From: DASXVX01 sp036504075
Lineage (GTDB): Bacteria > Bacillota > Sulfobacillia > Symbiobacteriales > Symbiobacteriaceae
DNA length: 64,000 nt
Direction: 5' to 3'
NCBI GenBank assembly: GCA_036504075.1
Contig: DASXVX010000007.1
Span: 1 to 64,000 of the forward strand
The notes beneath the pieces were generated by a model. It searched no databases and was not told the origin of the DNA. It saw nothing but the letters and a program-made list of their open reading frames with translations. Made by a program: the position numbers and the translations under genes. Shown in pieces: positions 1-7,227 of the stretch; positions within the stretch are counted from its first letter, which is position 1, and the number at the start of each line of letters is the position of its first letter.

Positions 1-393
1 GGCGGCCCCGGCCGCCACGGCCCGGGGGTCCAGCGCCTCCGGCCCGGTGATTTTCACCTGCACAAGCCAGATATGCCCGGTCGCCCACAGGAGAAATGCG
101 GCACAGGCCGCTGCCCCAAGCAGCAACACCGGCCGCCGGCGGAGCCGGGCCAGCCGGAACGGCAGGCCGTATCGCCGGAGAATCCGGACCCGGCAGCCCG
201 ACCCCCGGGCCACCGGCCGGAGCCGCCGAAAATCCTCAATGGTAATGGAAGCCCGCAGCCGATCCGGCAGCCGCTCAATGTTCCAGAGCAGCAGCCCCTG
301 CGCCACGGCCAGGTTCAAGAACCGCTCCACCCGCTCGCCCACCACGGCGATTCGCAAGTGCCCCAGCACATAGGCGACGAGGCGCTTCAGCAT
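1..393 (-). CDS. yqfD: Sporulation protein YqfD, N-terminal part (truncated by window edge)
   Basis: The visible 131 residues match the start of YqfD, a membrane protein made in the mother cell during sporulation in Bacillus and Clostridia. The N-terminus (MLKRLVAYVLGHLRIAVVG) has the family's short basic/hydrophobic opening. A membrane segment lies at about residues 88-104, after an arginine-rich stretch, and leads into the extracytoplasmic part, which is cut off by the window edge. I chose the ATG at 393 because it aligns with the family start and has a GGGGGG ribosome site 7 bases upstream. An in-frame ATG at 408 overlaps the yqfC stop and is possible. It follows yqfC directly, as in Bacillus, where the pair is under mother-cell sigma control. 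Confidence 0.85.
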   Translation of the reverse strand, partial: MLKRLVAYVLGHLRIAVVGERVERFLNLAVAQGLLLWNIERLPDRLRASITIEDFRRLRPVARGSGCRVRILRRYGLPFRLARLRRRPVLLLGAAACAAFLLWATGHIWLVQVKITGPEALDPRAVAAGAA

Positions 394-407
394 CTCCGCG
401 CCCCCCA

Positions 408-689
408 TCAGTCAATGTACTGGAACGCCCGGATTTTCCCGAGAATCACGATCTGATCCGGCGACACCGAGCCGATGGCCAGGTCCGCCCCCGAAATCGC
501 CACCTGTCCGCCGGACACAGCCAGCACCACGCGATCCGACTTGTATTCAGACAACCCCCGGTGGTTCTCCACCACCAGTTCCATATCGCCTACCAGGCTA
601 ATGCGGGGCACGTCCATCATTACGTCCGCCGGAAGTTCAAACATCGATGCCACCTTGTCCCGTAGGTCGCGCTTACCGGCCATGGTCAT
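408..689 (-). CDS. yqfC: Sporulation protein YqfC
   Basis: This 93-residue protein has the length and pattern of YqfC: an N-terminal helix (DLRDKVASMFELPADVMMD), then a beta-rich domain ending in a short hydrophobic strand (SPDQIVILGKIRAFQYID). Its biochemical role is not established. In Bacillus it belongs to the mother-cell sporulation regulon and sits directly before yqfD, as here. A GAGGGGG ribosome site lies just upstream of the ATG at 689. A second ATG two codons later is equally plausible. The gene ends 14 bases before the chosen yqfD start. Confidence 0.88.
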   Translation of the reverse strand: MTMAGKRDLRDKVASMFELPADVMMDVPRISLVGDMELVVENHRGLSEYKSDRVVLAVSGGQVAISGADLAIGSVSPDQIVILGKIRAFQYID

Positions 690-822
690 GCCCCCTCGAC
701 GCGTGAGCCTTCACGGTGTACAAGGTATGCAGCCCGACCGGGCTCTAGTAGCGGCGTTCGTCTGCAACCAAATCGCCGCCGGACCCGTCAATGGGGGTGG
801 AATCACCAAGGAGGAGAGAGCC

Positions 823-1326
823 GTGAGCAAGACCATTCGCACCGCACTTGCCGCCCTGCTGGTGGCGGTCGCCGCCCTCAGCCTGAGCGCCTGCATCGGC
901 GCAACCGGCGGCGCCCCGAGCGCTCCGGCCGGAGGGGCAGCCGGAGAGGACCAGCCGGGCAACGCCGTCGTGGCGAGTATCGCCCAGAGCGCGGCCCCCC
1001 AGGAGTTGCAGGCCTGGGCTCGCAGCCAGCAAAACAGCGAGACGTCGGCCTTCAAGGTCGTCGCCAAAGACGGGGTCACCTACGCCGGCGTCGCCGCCGG
1101 GCTCAAGCGGAACGGGGGTTACCGCATCGGCCTGAAGCGGTCCTTCGCCACCACCGTCGCGGGCACGCGAGCCGTGCAGTTGGAGGTCGGCGTCGCCCCG
1201 CCGCCGTCCGGCGCCATTACCACGGCGGCCCTGGTCAATCCCATGGCTTTTTTCAAGGTGACCGGCACCATGCCCGTTTCCATTAACATCGTGAACGACG
1301 TGGCGCCGGCGGTGCCGGGCCAGTAG
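823..1326 (+). CDS. Lipoprotein with PrcB C-terminal-like domain
   Basis: The protein has 167 residues and starts at a GTG behind a very strong AAGGAGGAGAG site. It opens with a signal peptide (K3/R6, hydrophobic 8-21) and a lipobox L21-S22-A23-C24, so it should be an outer-face lipoprotein anchored at Cys24. After a Gly/Ala/Pro linker, residues of roughly 85-160 follow the PrcB C-terminal domain pattern (GGYRIGLKR, then a V-x-V strand, a P-P-x-G turn and a final hydrophobic strand). PrcB is the stabilising subunit of the PrtP protease complex of spirochaetes. The function of stand-alone PrcB-like lipoproteins is unknown. It lies divergent from yqfC and convergent with the Dps-like gene. Confidence 0.6.
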   Translation: MSKTIRTALAALLVAVAALSLSACIGATGGAPSAPAGGAAGEDQPGNAVVASIAQSAAPQELQAWARSQQNSETSAFKVVAKDGVTYAGVAAGLKRNGGYRIGLKRSFATTVAGTRAVQLEVGVAPPPSGAITTAALVNPMAFFKVTGTMPVSINIVNDVAPAVPGQ

Positions 1327-1348
1327 GGCGGATGTCCGGCATGAAGAT

Positions 1349-1384
1349 GAGGCCCATCCCGCCGGAACCGGCAGGATGGGCCTC
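1349..1384. terminator. Bidirectional hairpin between convergent genes
   Basis: An 11-bp perfect stem (GAGGCCCATCC at 1349-1359 with GGATGGGCCTC at 1374-1384) has a 14-base loop that can itself pair GCCGG with CCGGC. It sits between the convergent PrcB-like and Dps-like genes. There is no T-run on either side, so the terminator role is inferred from position and stem strength. Confidence 0.6.
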
Positions 1385-1402
1385 ACGCTTATCTCAGTGA
1401 GT

Positions 1403-2152
1403 CTACTGCAGCTTGGAGTTCGGGCTGCCGGTCCGGTTGCCGGCCTGGTCGTTCTGGCCGTCCAGCAGGTGCGTCATGCCCCGGACCAGGGTGTCGTCCT
1501 CCAGGACGCTGTACAGGTGGTAGCCCAGGTCCTCCCGGTCCACGAGCACATCCTCCAGCACCTGCACCGTGCCGTAGTCCCGCAGTTCATGGGCCCGGGC
1601 GATGGTCTTACGGAGCATATCCTGGAGCTTCAGTTCATGCTCCAGGTCGTTGCGGAGGAAGTCTCGGATGGAGTGCCGGCCCTCCACCTCGTGCTTGATG
1701 TAGGACAGTTCGTGCTGCGTGACCGGATGGGCAGTGGGCACGCCGCCGAGCCGGGCCACCCGCTCGCCGACCTGGTCGATATGCTTCTGCGTCTTCTGGA
1801 TGTGCTCATTCAGCAGTTCGTGCAGGCTCAGGAAACCCTCGGCCCCTTCGCTCATCCAGTGGTGCTTGTTGTACTGATGCATGGCCACGGTCAGCGCACA
1901 CTGATGGTCGTCCAGGTGCAGGGCCATCTCGTGGCGGACCTCTTGCGGCAGGCCAATGCCGGCGCCCACCTGCTTGACGGTCCGGGGCTGCTGCCGGGTG
2001 ATCATGGTATGGTTGGTCGCATGTCCGGGCATGTTCGCGTTATAGCCGGACTTGTCCAGGTTAAAGCGCCCTTCGAAGTTGGACAGCGTGCCCATGGCGC
2101 TGGTCAACGTCTGCTCGGGCGATTGGTGCGGCGGCTGAATGGCGTTTTCCAT
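1403..2152 (-). CDS. Dps-family ferritin-like protein
   Basis: The 249-residue protein contains a Dps/ferritin-like four-helix segment. The signature is the helix pair around NKHHW...GFLSLHELLNEH followed by HIDQVGERVARLGGVP, with His-Trp, Asp and Glu in the positions that form the Dps ferroxidase site. Dps proteins oxidise and store iron and protect DNA against peroxide. It is longer than classical Dps (about 150-180 residues), with extra N-terminal residues and a further helical region (roughly 150-235), which resembles the longer DpsA-like group. The ATG at 2152 is preferred because an AGGAGAAG site lies 8 bases upstream. An ATG seven codons earlier has no such site. Confidence 0.7.
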   Translation of the reverse strand: MENAIQPPHQSPEQTLTSAMGTLSNFEGRFNLDKSGYNANMPGHATNHTMITRQQPRTVKQVGAGIGLPQEVRHEMALHLDDHQCALTVAMHQYNKHHWMSEGAEGFLSLHELLNEHIQKTQKHIDQVGERVARLGGVPTAHPVTQHELSYIKHEVEGRHSIRDFLRNDLEHELKLQDMLRKTIARAHELRDYGTVQVLEDVLVDREDLGYHLYSVLEDDTLVRGMTHLLDGQNDQAGNRTGSPNSKLQ

Positions 2153-2262
2153 CGGTCGATCTTCTCCTCGCATGTCGGTTTGAAAGGCCCGCTATAGTGT
2201 GTCATGCAGCGTACCAGATTACGCGCACGGGCAGACTAATCACCCGAGGAGGCGGTGGCACA

Positions 2263-3285
2263 GTGAACCTGTTTCAGTCCATCCCGGAAGGGCAAGGCGG
2301 TCTGACGGCCGCCCTGTTGGCGCTCCTGGAGCACTGCGGAAGCGATCTGGCCAACGCGCTGATGCGCAAGGCCGGCATCCCCCACCTGTTCCAGGCGGAA
2401 TCTCCTCCCCAGGTTGCGTTCCCGGCCCCGGATAGCCCGCCGGGGCAGGGCCTCGTGTCCGGCCGCGACTTCGCCCTGCGGGTCGTCGCCCAGGCGCCGG
2501 GTGAGTCGTGGGACCCGGCCGAACTGCAGGCTCTCGAGGGCCCTGCCCTGGCTGTGACGCTTACCGGCAAGGCACCCCCGGGGGTCCACGTGCTCTCCTG
2601 GGAGCAGGTCGACCGGGTGCTGGCCTTCGTGGCCGAGCAGCACGACCCCCAGAGCCGCACCGGCTTCCTGGTCCGGCAGTTCCGGGACTTTTTGCCCCGG
2701 GCGGGCATCGAGTCGTTCAGCGGCTTCAGCCCGGAGGAGCTTGACGGCGTCCCGGCGGCCCTCGCCACCCTCACCCGGTTCCTCCAGACCGCCGACCAGC
2801 TCTTTCAGCGACTGGCCCCGGCACTGGGCGAAGCGTTCCCGCTCCTCCGCCAAGCCCGGCCGGAGGACCTCCTGGCCGGCTACTGCTACCGGGATTTCGG
2901 CGGCGCAGCGCTGGGAGACGCCGGCTTCCTGCGCATCGCCCTCCACGTGCCGGGACAGGAACTTCAGGTGGCCGTGTGGTCCGGCAACGAAAGCAGCCGG
3001 ATTCAGGAAGCCCTGCAAGACGAGGTCTTCCTGGACTCGCTCCGCGAGCTGGGAGAAGACCCACTCCTCTGGCTCTGGTCGGCGGGCGGCGAGCAGAAAA
3101 TCGCCCTGGCTAAGGCGATGCCGGAACAACTGGCAGCACTGAACTGGTCCGCCTACCAGGCAGGGTTCCAGCGCAGCCTGCCCTTCGAGCACCTGGCCGG
3201 CGACGGGCTCGTCGGCCGGGTGTCCGACATGGCTCAGGAGTTGCTGGAGACCCTCGCCCCGCTCCTGGCCCCAGTCGTTCACTAA
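2263..3285 (+). CDS. PD-(D/E)XK nuclease-superfamily-like protein, active site apparently degenerate
   Basis: I do not firmly recognise this 340-residue soluble protein. Its middle part (a TLTGKAPPGVHVLSW strand-turn-helix, then FLVRQFRDFLPRAGI) follows the layout of Firmicutes proteins annotated as PD-(D/E)XK nuclease family: N-terminal helices, a core sheet, then a long helical C-terminus. The segment where the acidic residue and the E-x-K motif are expected reads GRDFALRVVAQ, without the catalytic Glu and Lys, so nuclease activity is doubtful. The GTG at 2263 follows a GAGGAGG site. It is divergent from the Dps-like gene. Confidence 0.4.
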   Translation: MNLFQSIPEGQGGLTAALLALLEHCGSDLANALMRKAGIPHLFQAESPPQVAFPAPDSPPGQGLVSGRDFALRVVAQAPGESWDPAELQALEGPALAVTLTGKAPPGVHVLSWEQVDRVLAFVAEQHDPQSRTGFLVRQFRDFLPRAGIESFSGFSPEELDGVPAALATLTRFLQTADQLFQRLAPALGEAFPLLRQARPEDLLAGYCYRDFGGAALGDAGFLRIALHVPGQELQVAVWSGNESSRIQEALQDEVFLDSLRELGEDPLLWLWSAGGEQKIALAKAMPEQLAALNWSAYQAGFQRSLPFEHLAGDGLVGRVSDMAQELLETLAPLLAPVVH

Positions 3286-3316
3286 ATGTGCCTGATCTGA
3301 ACAGCAAGCTGGCGAA

Positions 3317-3338
3317 GCGGCGTTCGCAAGGACGTCGC
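3317..3338 (+). terminator. GCAA-loop hairpin downstream of the nuclease-like gene
   Basis: GCGGCGTTC (3317-3325) pairs with GGACGTCGC (3330-3338) through a GCAA loop, with two G-U wobbles. It is a weaker relative of the hairpins at 4724 and 6493 and lies 31 bases after the stop codon at 3285. No clear T-run follows. Confidence 0.5.
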
Positions 3339-3374
3339 CTCTGCGCGTTCACGCCTCCCTCTCTCCTCCCTGAC

Positions 3375-3420
3375 TTTACAACATTTTCCTAAACTGATGC
3401 CATGTTAACACAATCATAAT
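3375..3420 (+). promoter_or_regulatory. Candidate Pho-type promoter region of first PiT gene
   Basis: TTTACA (3375-3380) and a perfect TTAACA (3405-3410) resemble PhoP half-sites, and a CATAAT -10 element lies at 3415-3420. Phasing is poorer here than at the other two PiT genes: the two clear half-sites are 30 bp apart, with only weak matches between. It is supported mainly by analogy with 5159-5223. Confidence 0.35.
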
Positions 3421-3472
3421 ACAAACATGTGATAATCAATACAAATCCTGGATACTTGAGGAGGAATTGAGA

Positions 3473-4711
3473 TTGGAATCGATGATTATCATTGGTGTCG
3501 TAGTTGCGTTGGCGCTGGTCTTCGAACTCACTAACGGGTGGAATGATGCCGCAAATGCCATTGCAACCGTGGTATCGACCAAAGTTCTCAAGCCGCGTAC
3601 AGCCGTAATCCTCTCCGCATTAATCAATGTGCTTGGCGCCCTGTTGAGCGTCAAGGTCGCCGCCACCGTCTCCGGCATGATCAACGCCAACCTGATTGGC
3701 CCCAGCGTCGTTGCGGGCGCCATGATTTCCGGTGCGCTCTGGAACGCCGTCATGACCCGAATGGGCATGCCGATTTCGGCCAGCCATGCGCTGCTGGGCA
3801 GCGTTACAGGTGCGGCGGTGGCCGCCGCCGGTCTTAACGTTCTCAAGTGGTCGGCCATCATGAAGGCGGTGCACGGCCTCTGGTCTTCACCCATTATCGG
3901 TCTGATCATCGCTGCGGCCCTGACATACCCCTTACTCCGGATGGCGCCCCGGTTTCGCCTGCCCCTCGCCGGCCTCCTCATCGTCGCCGTAGCCTACTTC
4001 AATCAGCCCTGGCTTGCCGGCCTGGCGCTCCTCTTCCTGGTTGGGCTATATACATACATGCGCTACACTCGCAAACAGGATGAAGATGAATACTGGAAGA
4101 AGTACCAGTTGGCCTCCAGCGCACTCATGTCCCTGGCCCACGGCACCAACGACGCACAGAAAGTAATGGGCGTTATCACGATGGCCCTGATTGCCGGCCA
4201 GTTCCTCCCGGCAGGGTCCGCTCCGCCCATGTGGGTCATCCTCGCCTGTGCCACGACCATGGGCCTTGGCACCTACCTTGGTGGCTGGGAAGTGATCAAG
4301 ACCCTGGGCGAGCGCCTTACCGACCTCAAGCCGATTCACGGCTTTGTGGCCGAGACCACCGCCGCCGCAGTGCTCTCCAGCGCAGCCCACCTCGGAATTC
4401 CGGTCTCGACCACCCATACGATCACGGGCACCATCATGGGCGTCGGCGTGGCAAAGCGGGAAGTCAACTTGAAAGTCGCCAGCAAAATTCTGATCGCCTG
4501 GGTCTTCACGATTCCGGTCACCTTCGTCGTCGGGTTCGGTCTTGGCACCAGCATCACCCGGTTCGGCCTGTGGCCCATCCTCGGGGGTACCATTGTTGTG
4601 GCTGGCGGGCTGGAACTCTACCTGCGCCGGGCGCGGCGCCTGACATCAGATGCGGTGGGAACGGCGGTTCCCCAGCACGACGCTGCCGTAAGCACCCTTC
4701 CCGGCGATTAG
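3473..4711 (+). CDS. pit: PiT-family inorganic phosphate permease (first of tandem pair)
   Basis: This 412-residue polytopic membrane protein carries both PiT signatures: FELTNGWNDAANAIA near the N-terminus and LAHGTNDAQKVMG in the second half, each with the G-x-N-D-x-x core used in ion-coupled phosphate transport. It has about ten hydrophobic segments with a central charged loop (RKQDEDEYWKKYQ). The TTG at 3473 is chosen because it gives MESMIIIGVVV, matching MESLVIIGVVV of the neighbouring paralogue, with a GAGGAGGA site at the right distance. An upstream TTG at 3467 is too close to that site. It is closely similar to the protein at 5263-6477, which implies a recent duplication. The substrate is inferred from the family. 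Confidence 0.92.
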   Translation: MESMIIIGVVVALALVFELTNGWNDAANAIATVVSTKVLKPRTAVILSALINVLGALLSVKVAATVSGMINANLIGPSVVAGAMISGALWNAVMTRMGMPISASHALLGSVTGAAVAAAGLNVLKWSAIMKAVHGLWSSPIIGLIIAAALTYPLLRMAPRFRLPLAGLLIVAVAYFNQPWLAGLALLFLVGLYTYMRYTRKQDEDEYWKKYQLASSALMSLAHGTNDAQKVMGVITMALIAGQFLPAGSAPPMWVILACATTMGLGTYLGGWEVIKTLGERLTDLKPIHGFVAETTAAAVLSSAAHLGIPVSTTHTITGTIMGVGVAKREVNLKVASKILIAWVFTIPVTFVVGFGLGTSITRFGLWPILGGTIVVAGGLELYLRRARRLTSDAVGTAVPQHDAAVSTLPGD

Positions 4712-4723
4712 CAGGCAAACCTG

Positions 4724-4760
4724 AAGCGGCGTCCGCCAAGGACGCCGCTTTGTTGTTCTG
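4724..4760 (+). terminator. Rho-independent terminator of first PiT gene
   Basis: A perfect 11-bp stem AAGCGGCGTCC (4724-4734) / GGACGCCGCTT (4740-4750) with a 5-base loop is followed by a T-rich tail (TGTTGTTCTGTT). It is almost identical in stem sequence to the terminator of the second PiT gene. Confidence 0.9.
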
Positions 4761-4843
4761 TTACACGCCTGCGCCCGTATCCGCCTCAGCAGGCCGCCTT
4801 CGCCCACCAGGCGGTCCAGCGCAGGTATCCACCTAAAGTGCTA

Positions 4844-4872
4844 TTGATAGAGATTCTCATTCCTGGTACGAT
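4844..4872 (+). promoter_or_regulatory. Sigma-A-type promoter of the mini-transcript between the PiT genes
   Basis: TTGATA (4844-4849) and TACGAT (4867-4872) are separated by exactly 17 bases. This predicts a start near 4880 and a transcript that runs about 260 bases to the terminator at 5111-5140. Confidence 0.6.
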
Positions 4873-4913
4873 CGCAGTAAGAGATCCGCTCCAATTCTAA
4901 GGGGGTCGTGGCG

Positions 4914-5096
4914 ATGAAGGTGACGTGCCGCAGAGCGTGGGCGAACCCGAGTGCCCGCACCCCCGATCCCGGTCTGGCTTTGATCAAGTTGCTCTCATCT
5001 TTAGTGGGAAACCTGGCCGTACGGGCGGGTCACAGCACCCGACAGATGCTCTCCTGGCGCCGGCCCGGCCTTCCGAATCGCTCCTTTCAGGCGTAA
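4914..5096 (+). CDS. Possible 60-residue small protein, or leader/non-coding RNA
   Basis: An ATG at 4914 lies 8 bases after an AAGGGGG ribosome site and opens a 60-codon frame (MKVTCRRAWANPSARTPDPG...). The product is basic, with one short hydrophobic stretch around LIKLLSSLVGNLAV, and resembles nothing I know. It sits inside a unit with its own promoter (4844-4872) and strong terminator (5111-5140). The RNA itself may be the functional product, for example a small regulatory RNA or a leader related to the following phosphate permease. I could not match it to a known riboswitch class. Confidence 0.3.
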   Translation: MKVTCRRAWANPSARTPDPGLALIKLLSSLVGNLAVRAGHSTRQMLSWRRPGLPNRSFQA

Positions 5097-5110
5097 CCCA
5101 GGCATTCACG

Positions 5111-5140
5111 GGACCAGCGCACATGCGCTGGTCCTTTTCT
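5111..5140 (+). terminator. Rho-independent terminator of the mini-transcript
   Basis: A perfect 10-bp stem GGACCAGCGC (5111-5120) / GCGCTGGTCC (5125-5134) with an ACAT loop runs directly into TTTTCT. It lies 123 bases before the second PiT start, so it either ends an independent small transcript or acts as an attenuator. Confidence 0.88.
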
Positions 5141-5158
5141 GTTCCGCAAACGCATTCC

Positions 5159-5223
5159 TTAATCAACATTAACCGTTCTCTTAATCCAATGCTAACCATG
5201 CCTTAATGACATGAAATCATAAT
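5159..5223 (+). promoter_or_regulatory. PhoP-box-like direct repeats and -10 element of second PiT gene
   Basis: Five TTAAYC-like hexamers lie in direct repeat at 5159 (TTAATC), 5169 (TTAACC), 5181 (TTAATC), 5192 (CTAACC) and 5203 (TTAATG), stepping by 10-12 bp, one helical turn. CATAAT at 5218-5223 fits a -10 element. PhoP of Bacillus binds TT(A/C/T)A(C/T)A repeats with about 11-bp spacing next to -10 boxes, so phosphate-starvation control is the natural reading. Confidence 0.65.
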
Positions 5224-5262
5224 CAAGGTGAGGTTAAGTCAAGCGGTGAGGAGGAACCAGAC

Positions 5263-6477
5263 TTGGAATCTCTCGTCATCATTGGCGTCGTCGTTGCGCT
5301 GGCCCTGGTCTTTGAACTGACCAACGGTTGGAACGATGCTGCCAGCGCCATTGCCACCGTCGTCTCCACAAAGGTCCTCAAGCCTCGTACCGCCGTCATT
5401 TTGTCAGCGGTGTTCAACGTTGTGGGCGCCCTGTTGAGTACCAAAGTCGCTGCGACCGTGTCCGGCATGGTCAACGCCAACATGATCGGCCCCGGCACCG
5501 TGGCAGCCGCCATGATTTCGGGGGCGCTCTGGAACGCCGCCATGACCCGGATGGGCATGCCGATTTCGGCCAGCCACGCGCTGCTGGGCAGCGTCACCGG
5601 TGCCACGGTTGCCGTGGCCGGCGTCGGTGCGCTCAAGTGGACGGCCATTATGAAAGCAGTTAACGGCCTGTGGTCGTCGCCCATTATTGGCCTGGTTATC
5701 GCCCTGTCCCTGGCTTTCCCACTCCTACGGATGGCGCCCCGTTTCCGCCTGCCCCTCGCCGGCGTGATTATCGTGGCTCTGGCCTATTTCTATAAGCTGT
5801 GGCTGGCCGTGGCGGCAGTCTTGTTCCTGGCCGGCCTGTACGCCTACATGCGCTACACGCACAACCAAAATGAAGATGAATACTGGAAGAAGTATCAGCT
5901 TGTCTCCAGCACACTCATGTCTCTGGCCCACGGCACCAACGATGCCCAGAAGGTCATGGGCGTGATTACGATGGCCCTGATCGCCGGCCGGTTCCTTCCG
6001 GAAGGGGCCGCTCCACCTTTGTGGGTCATTCTCGCCTGTGCAACCTTCATGGGCCTCGGGACCTACCTCGGGGGCTGGGAAGTGATCAAGACGCTGGGCG
6101 AACGCCTGACAGACCTGAAGCCGATTCATGGCTTTGCCGCAGAGACTGCCGCTGCTGCGGTCCTCTCGGGCACGGCCCATCTCGGCATCCCGGTCTCGAC
6201 CACCCATACGATTACCGGCGCCATTATGGGCGTCGGCGTGGCCAAGACCGAGGTGAACTGGAAGATCGCCGGCAAAATTCTGGCGGCATGGGTCTTCACC
6301 ATTCCGGTGACCTATGTGGTCGGATACGGTTTGGGCGCGGGCATGACCCGGTTCGGACTGTGGCCCGTTCTGAGCACGGCTCTCCTGGGCGTCGGCTTAC
6401 TGGAACTGTACCTGCGCTTCTTCCGTACGTCCGCCACCGGTGACCTGCCGGCTCCTCAGGAGGAACCGGCTGCGTAA
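5263..6477 (+). CDS. pit: PiT-family inorganic phosphate permease (second of tandem pair)
   Basis: The protein has 404 residues and is closely similar along its whole length to the permease at 3473-4711, including both signatures (FELTNGWNDAASAIA and LAHGTNDAQKVMG) and the central charged loop. It should import phosphate by ion symport across the cytoplasmic membrane. The TTG start at 5263 has a GAGGAGG site 8 bases upstream. The Ala-to-Ser change in the first signature (NDAAN to NDAAS) and a diverged C-terminus are the main differences. The PhoP-like promoter suggests this copy is the phosphate-responsive one. A 15-bp terminator follows. Confidence 0.92.
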   Translation: MESLVIIGVVVALALVFELTNGWNDAASAIATVVSTKVLKPRTAVILSAVFNVVGALLSTKVAATVSGMVNANMIGPGTVAAAMISGALWNAAMTRMGMPISASHALLGSVTGATVAVAGVGALKWTAIMKAVNGLWSSPIIGLVIALSLAFPLLRMAPRFRLPLAGVIIVALAYFYKLWLAVAAVLFLAGLYAYMRYTHNQNEDEYWKKYQLVSSTLMSLAHGTNDAQKVMGVITMALIAGRFLPEGAAPPLWVILACATFMGLGTYLGGWEVIKTLGERLTDLKPIHGFAAETAAAAVLSGTAHLGIPVSTTHTITGAIMGVGVAKTEVNWKIAGKILAAWVFTIPVTYVVGYGLGAGMTRFGLWPVLSTALLGVGLLELYLRFFRTSATGDLPAPQEEPAA

Positions 6478-6492
6478 CCCCCGTCTGACCTA

Positions 6493-6531
6493 CATGAAGC
6501 GGCGTCCGCAAGGACGCCGCTTCATGTTTTA
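6493..6531 (+). terminator. Rho-independent terminator of second PiT gene
   Basis: A perfect 15-bp stem (6493-6507 with 6512-6526) closes a GCAA tetraloop and is followed by TTTTATTTG. The stem core GAAGCGGCGTCC is shared with the hairpin at 4724-4750. It also lies at the 3' end of the convergent FloA-cluster gene at 6537-7217. Confidence 0.93.
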
Positions 6532-6536
6532 TTTGC

Positions 6537-7217
6537 TCACCTGCGCCCGAGCGACCTGCCCCGGAGCGCTTTCGGCTTGGACAGAATTTCGGCCAGCACA
6601 ATCGCCTGCGCCATGTTGCCCGGGTCGGACAGCATGTCGCCCAGGCCGGTCGCCGATTTGTCGCCGGCCCGGTCCACCGAAACCGTCGGGGCCGCCTCGC
6701 TGGACTCGGCCATCGTTCCGGCCAACTGCAGCCGCTGCATTTCCAGCGGTTTGATGTTCCGGTCTGCGTTCAGGTCGTCCTCCACCGGCAGGTCCCGATC
6801 GACGTTGATGTCTTCCGCCAGCGCCCGCCCGAAGCGGTCCAGCTCGGTGAAGACATTCTCGCTTTCGGCCGGCCCCTCAGTGCCGATGACCTCCATGCCT
6901 GCGCCGGCGGTGCTAGCCCGGTACGGATTCGTCTCGGCCGGCGCCAGGCGTCCTGACGGCGGCCGTTGCGGCTGCTGTGACCGCGGCTGAAGCTGCGGTG
7001 GTGCGGTCGGTCTTTGCGGGAAGGAGGTCGGTCTTTGCGGCACGGTAGTCGGTCCTTCTGGCGGGCGGGGGAAATTGGGGAACCCCGGCCCCCCGGCTAC
7101 CGGACCGGGCCACTGCGGGCGGCCGGAACCGCCGCCCCGCTTTTGCTGGCCACTCTTCGACGCGATGGAGACCGCCGCAATCACCAGGAAGACCAGGAAT
7201 CCAAACAGGCCCTCCAA
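6537..7217 (-). CDS. Membrane-anchored proline-rich protein of the FloA cluster
   Basis: The product has 226 residues: one N-terminal membrane segment (GLFGFLVFLVIAAVSIA), a long low-complexity Pro/Gln/Arg linker (about residues 28-95) and an acidic C-terminal region (FTELDRFGRALAEDINVDRD...) ending in a short helix (MAQAIVLAEILSKPKALRG). I do not recognise the family. The TTG start at 7217 has an AGGTGA site 6 bases upstream and lies 10 bases from the floA stop, so it is probably co-transcribed with nfeD and floA. That context suggests a partner of the flotillin scaffold, but this is inference. Confidence 0.6.
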   Translation of the reverse strand: MEGLFGFLVFLVIAAVSIASKSGQQKRGGGSGRPQWPGPVAGGPGFPNFPRPPEGPTTVPQRPTSFPQRPTAPPQLQPRSQQPQRPPSGRLAPAETNPYRASTAGAGMEVIGTEGPAESENVFTELDRFGRALAEDINVDRDLPVEDDLNADRNIKPLEMQRLQLAGTMAESSEAAPTVSVDRAGDKSATGLGDMLSDPGNMAQAIVLAEILSKPKALRGRSLGRR

Positions 7218-7227
7218 GTGGGTTCAC

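Noticed and set aside
4845..4863. A Fur-box-like sequence overlapping the promoter of the mini-transcript
   Set aside because: About 12 of 19 positions match with poor symmetry. This is not enough given the context is phosphate rather than iron.
5031..5095. Resemblance of CACCCGACAG...GGCGCC to the 3' part of the c-di-AMP (ydaO) riboswitch
   Set aside because: Only the short CACCCGACAG core matches. The required 5' partner and the conserved adenosine-rich joints were not found.
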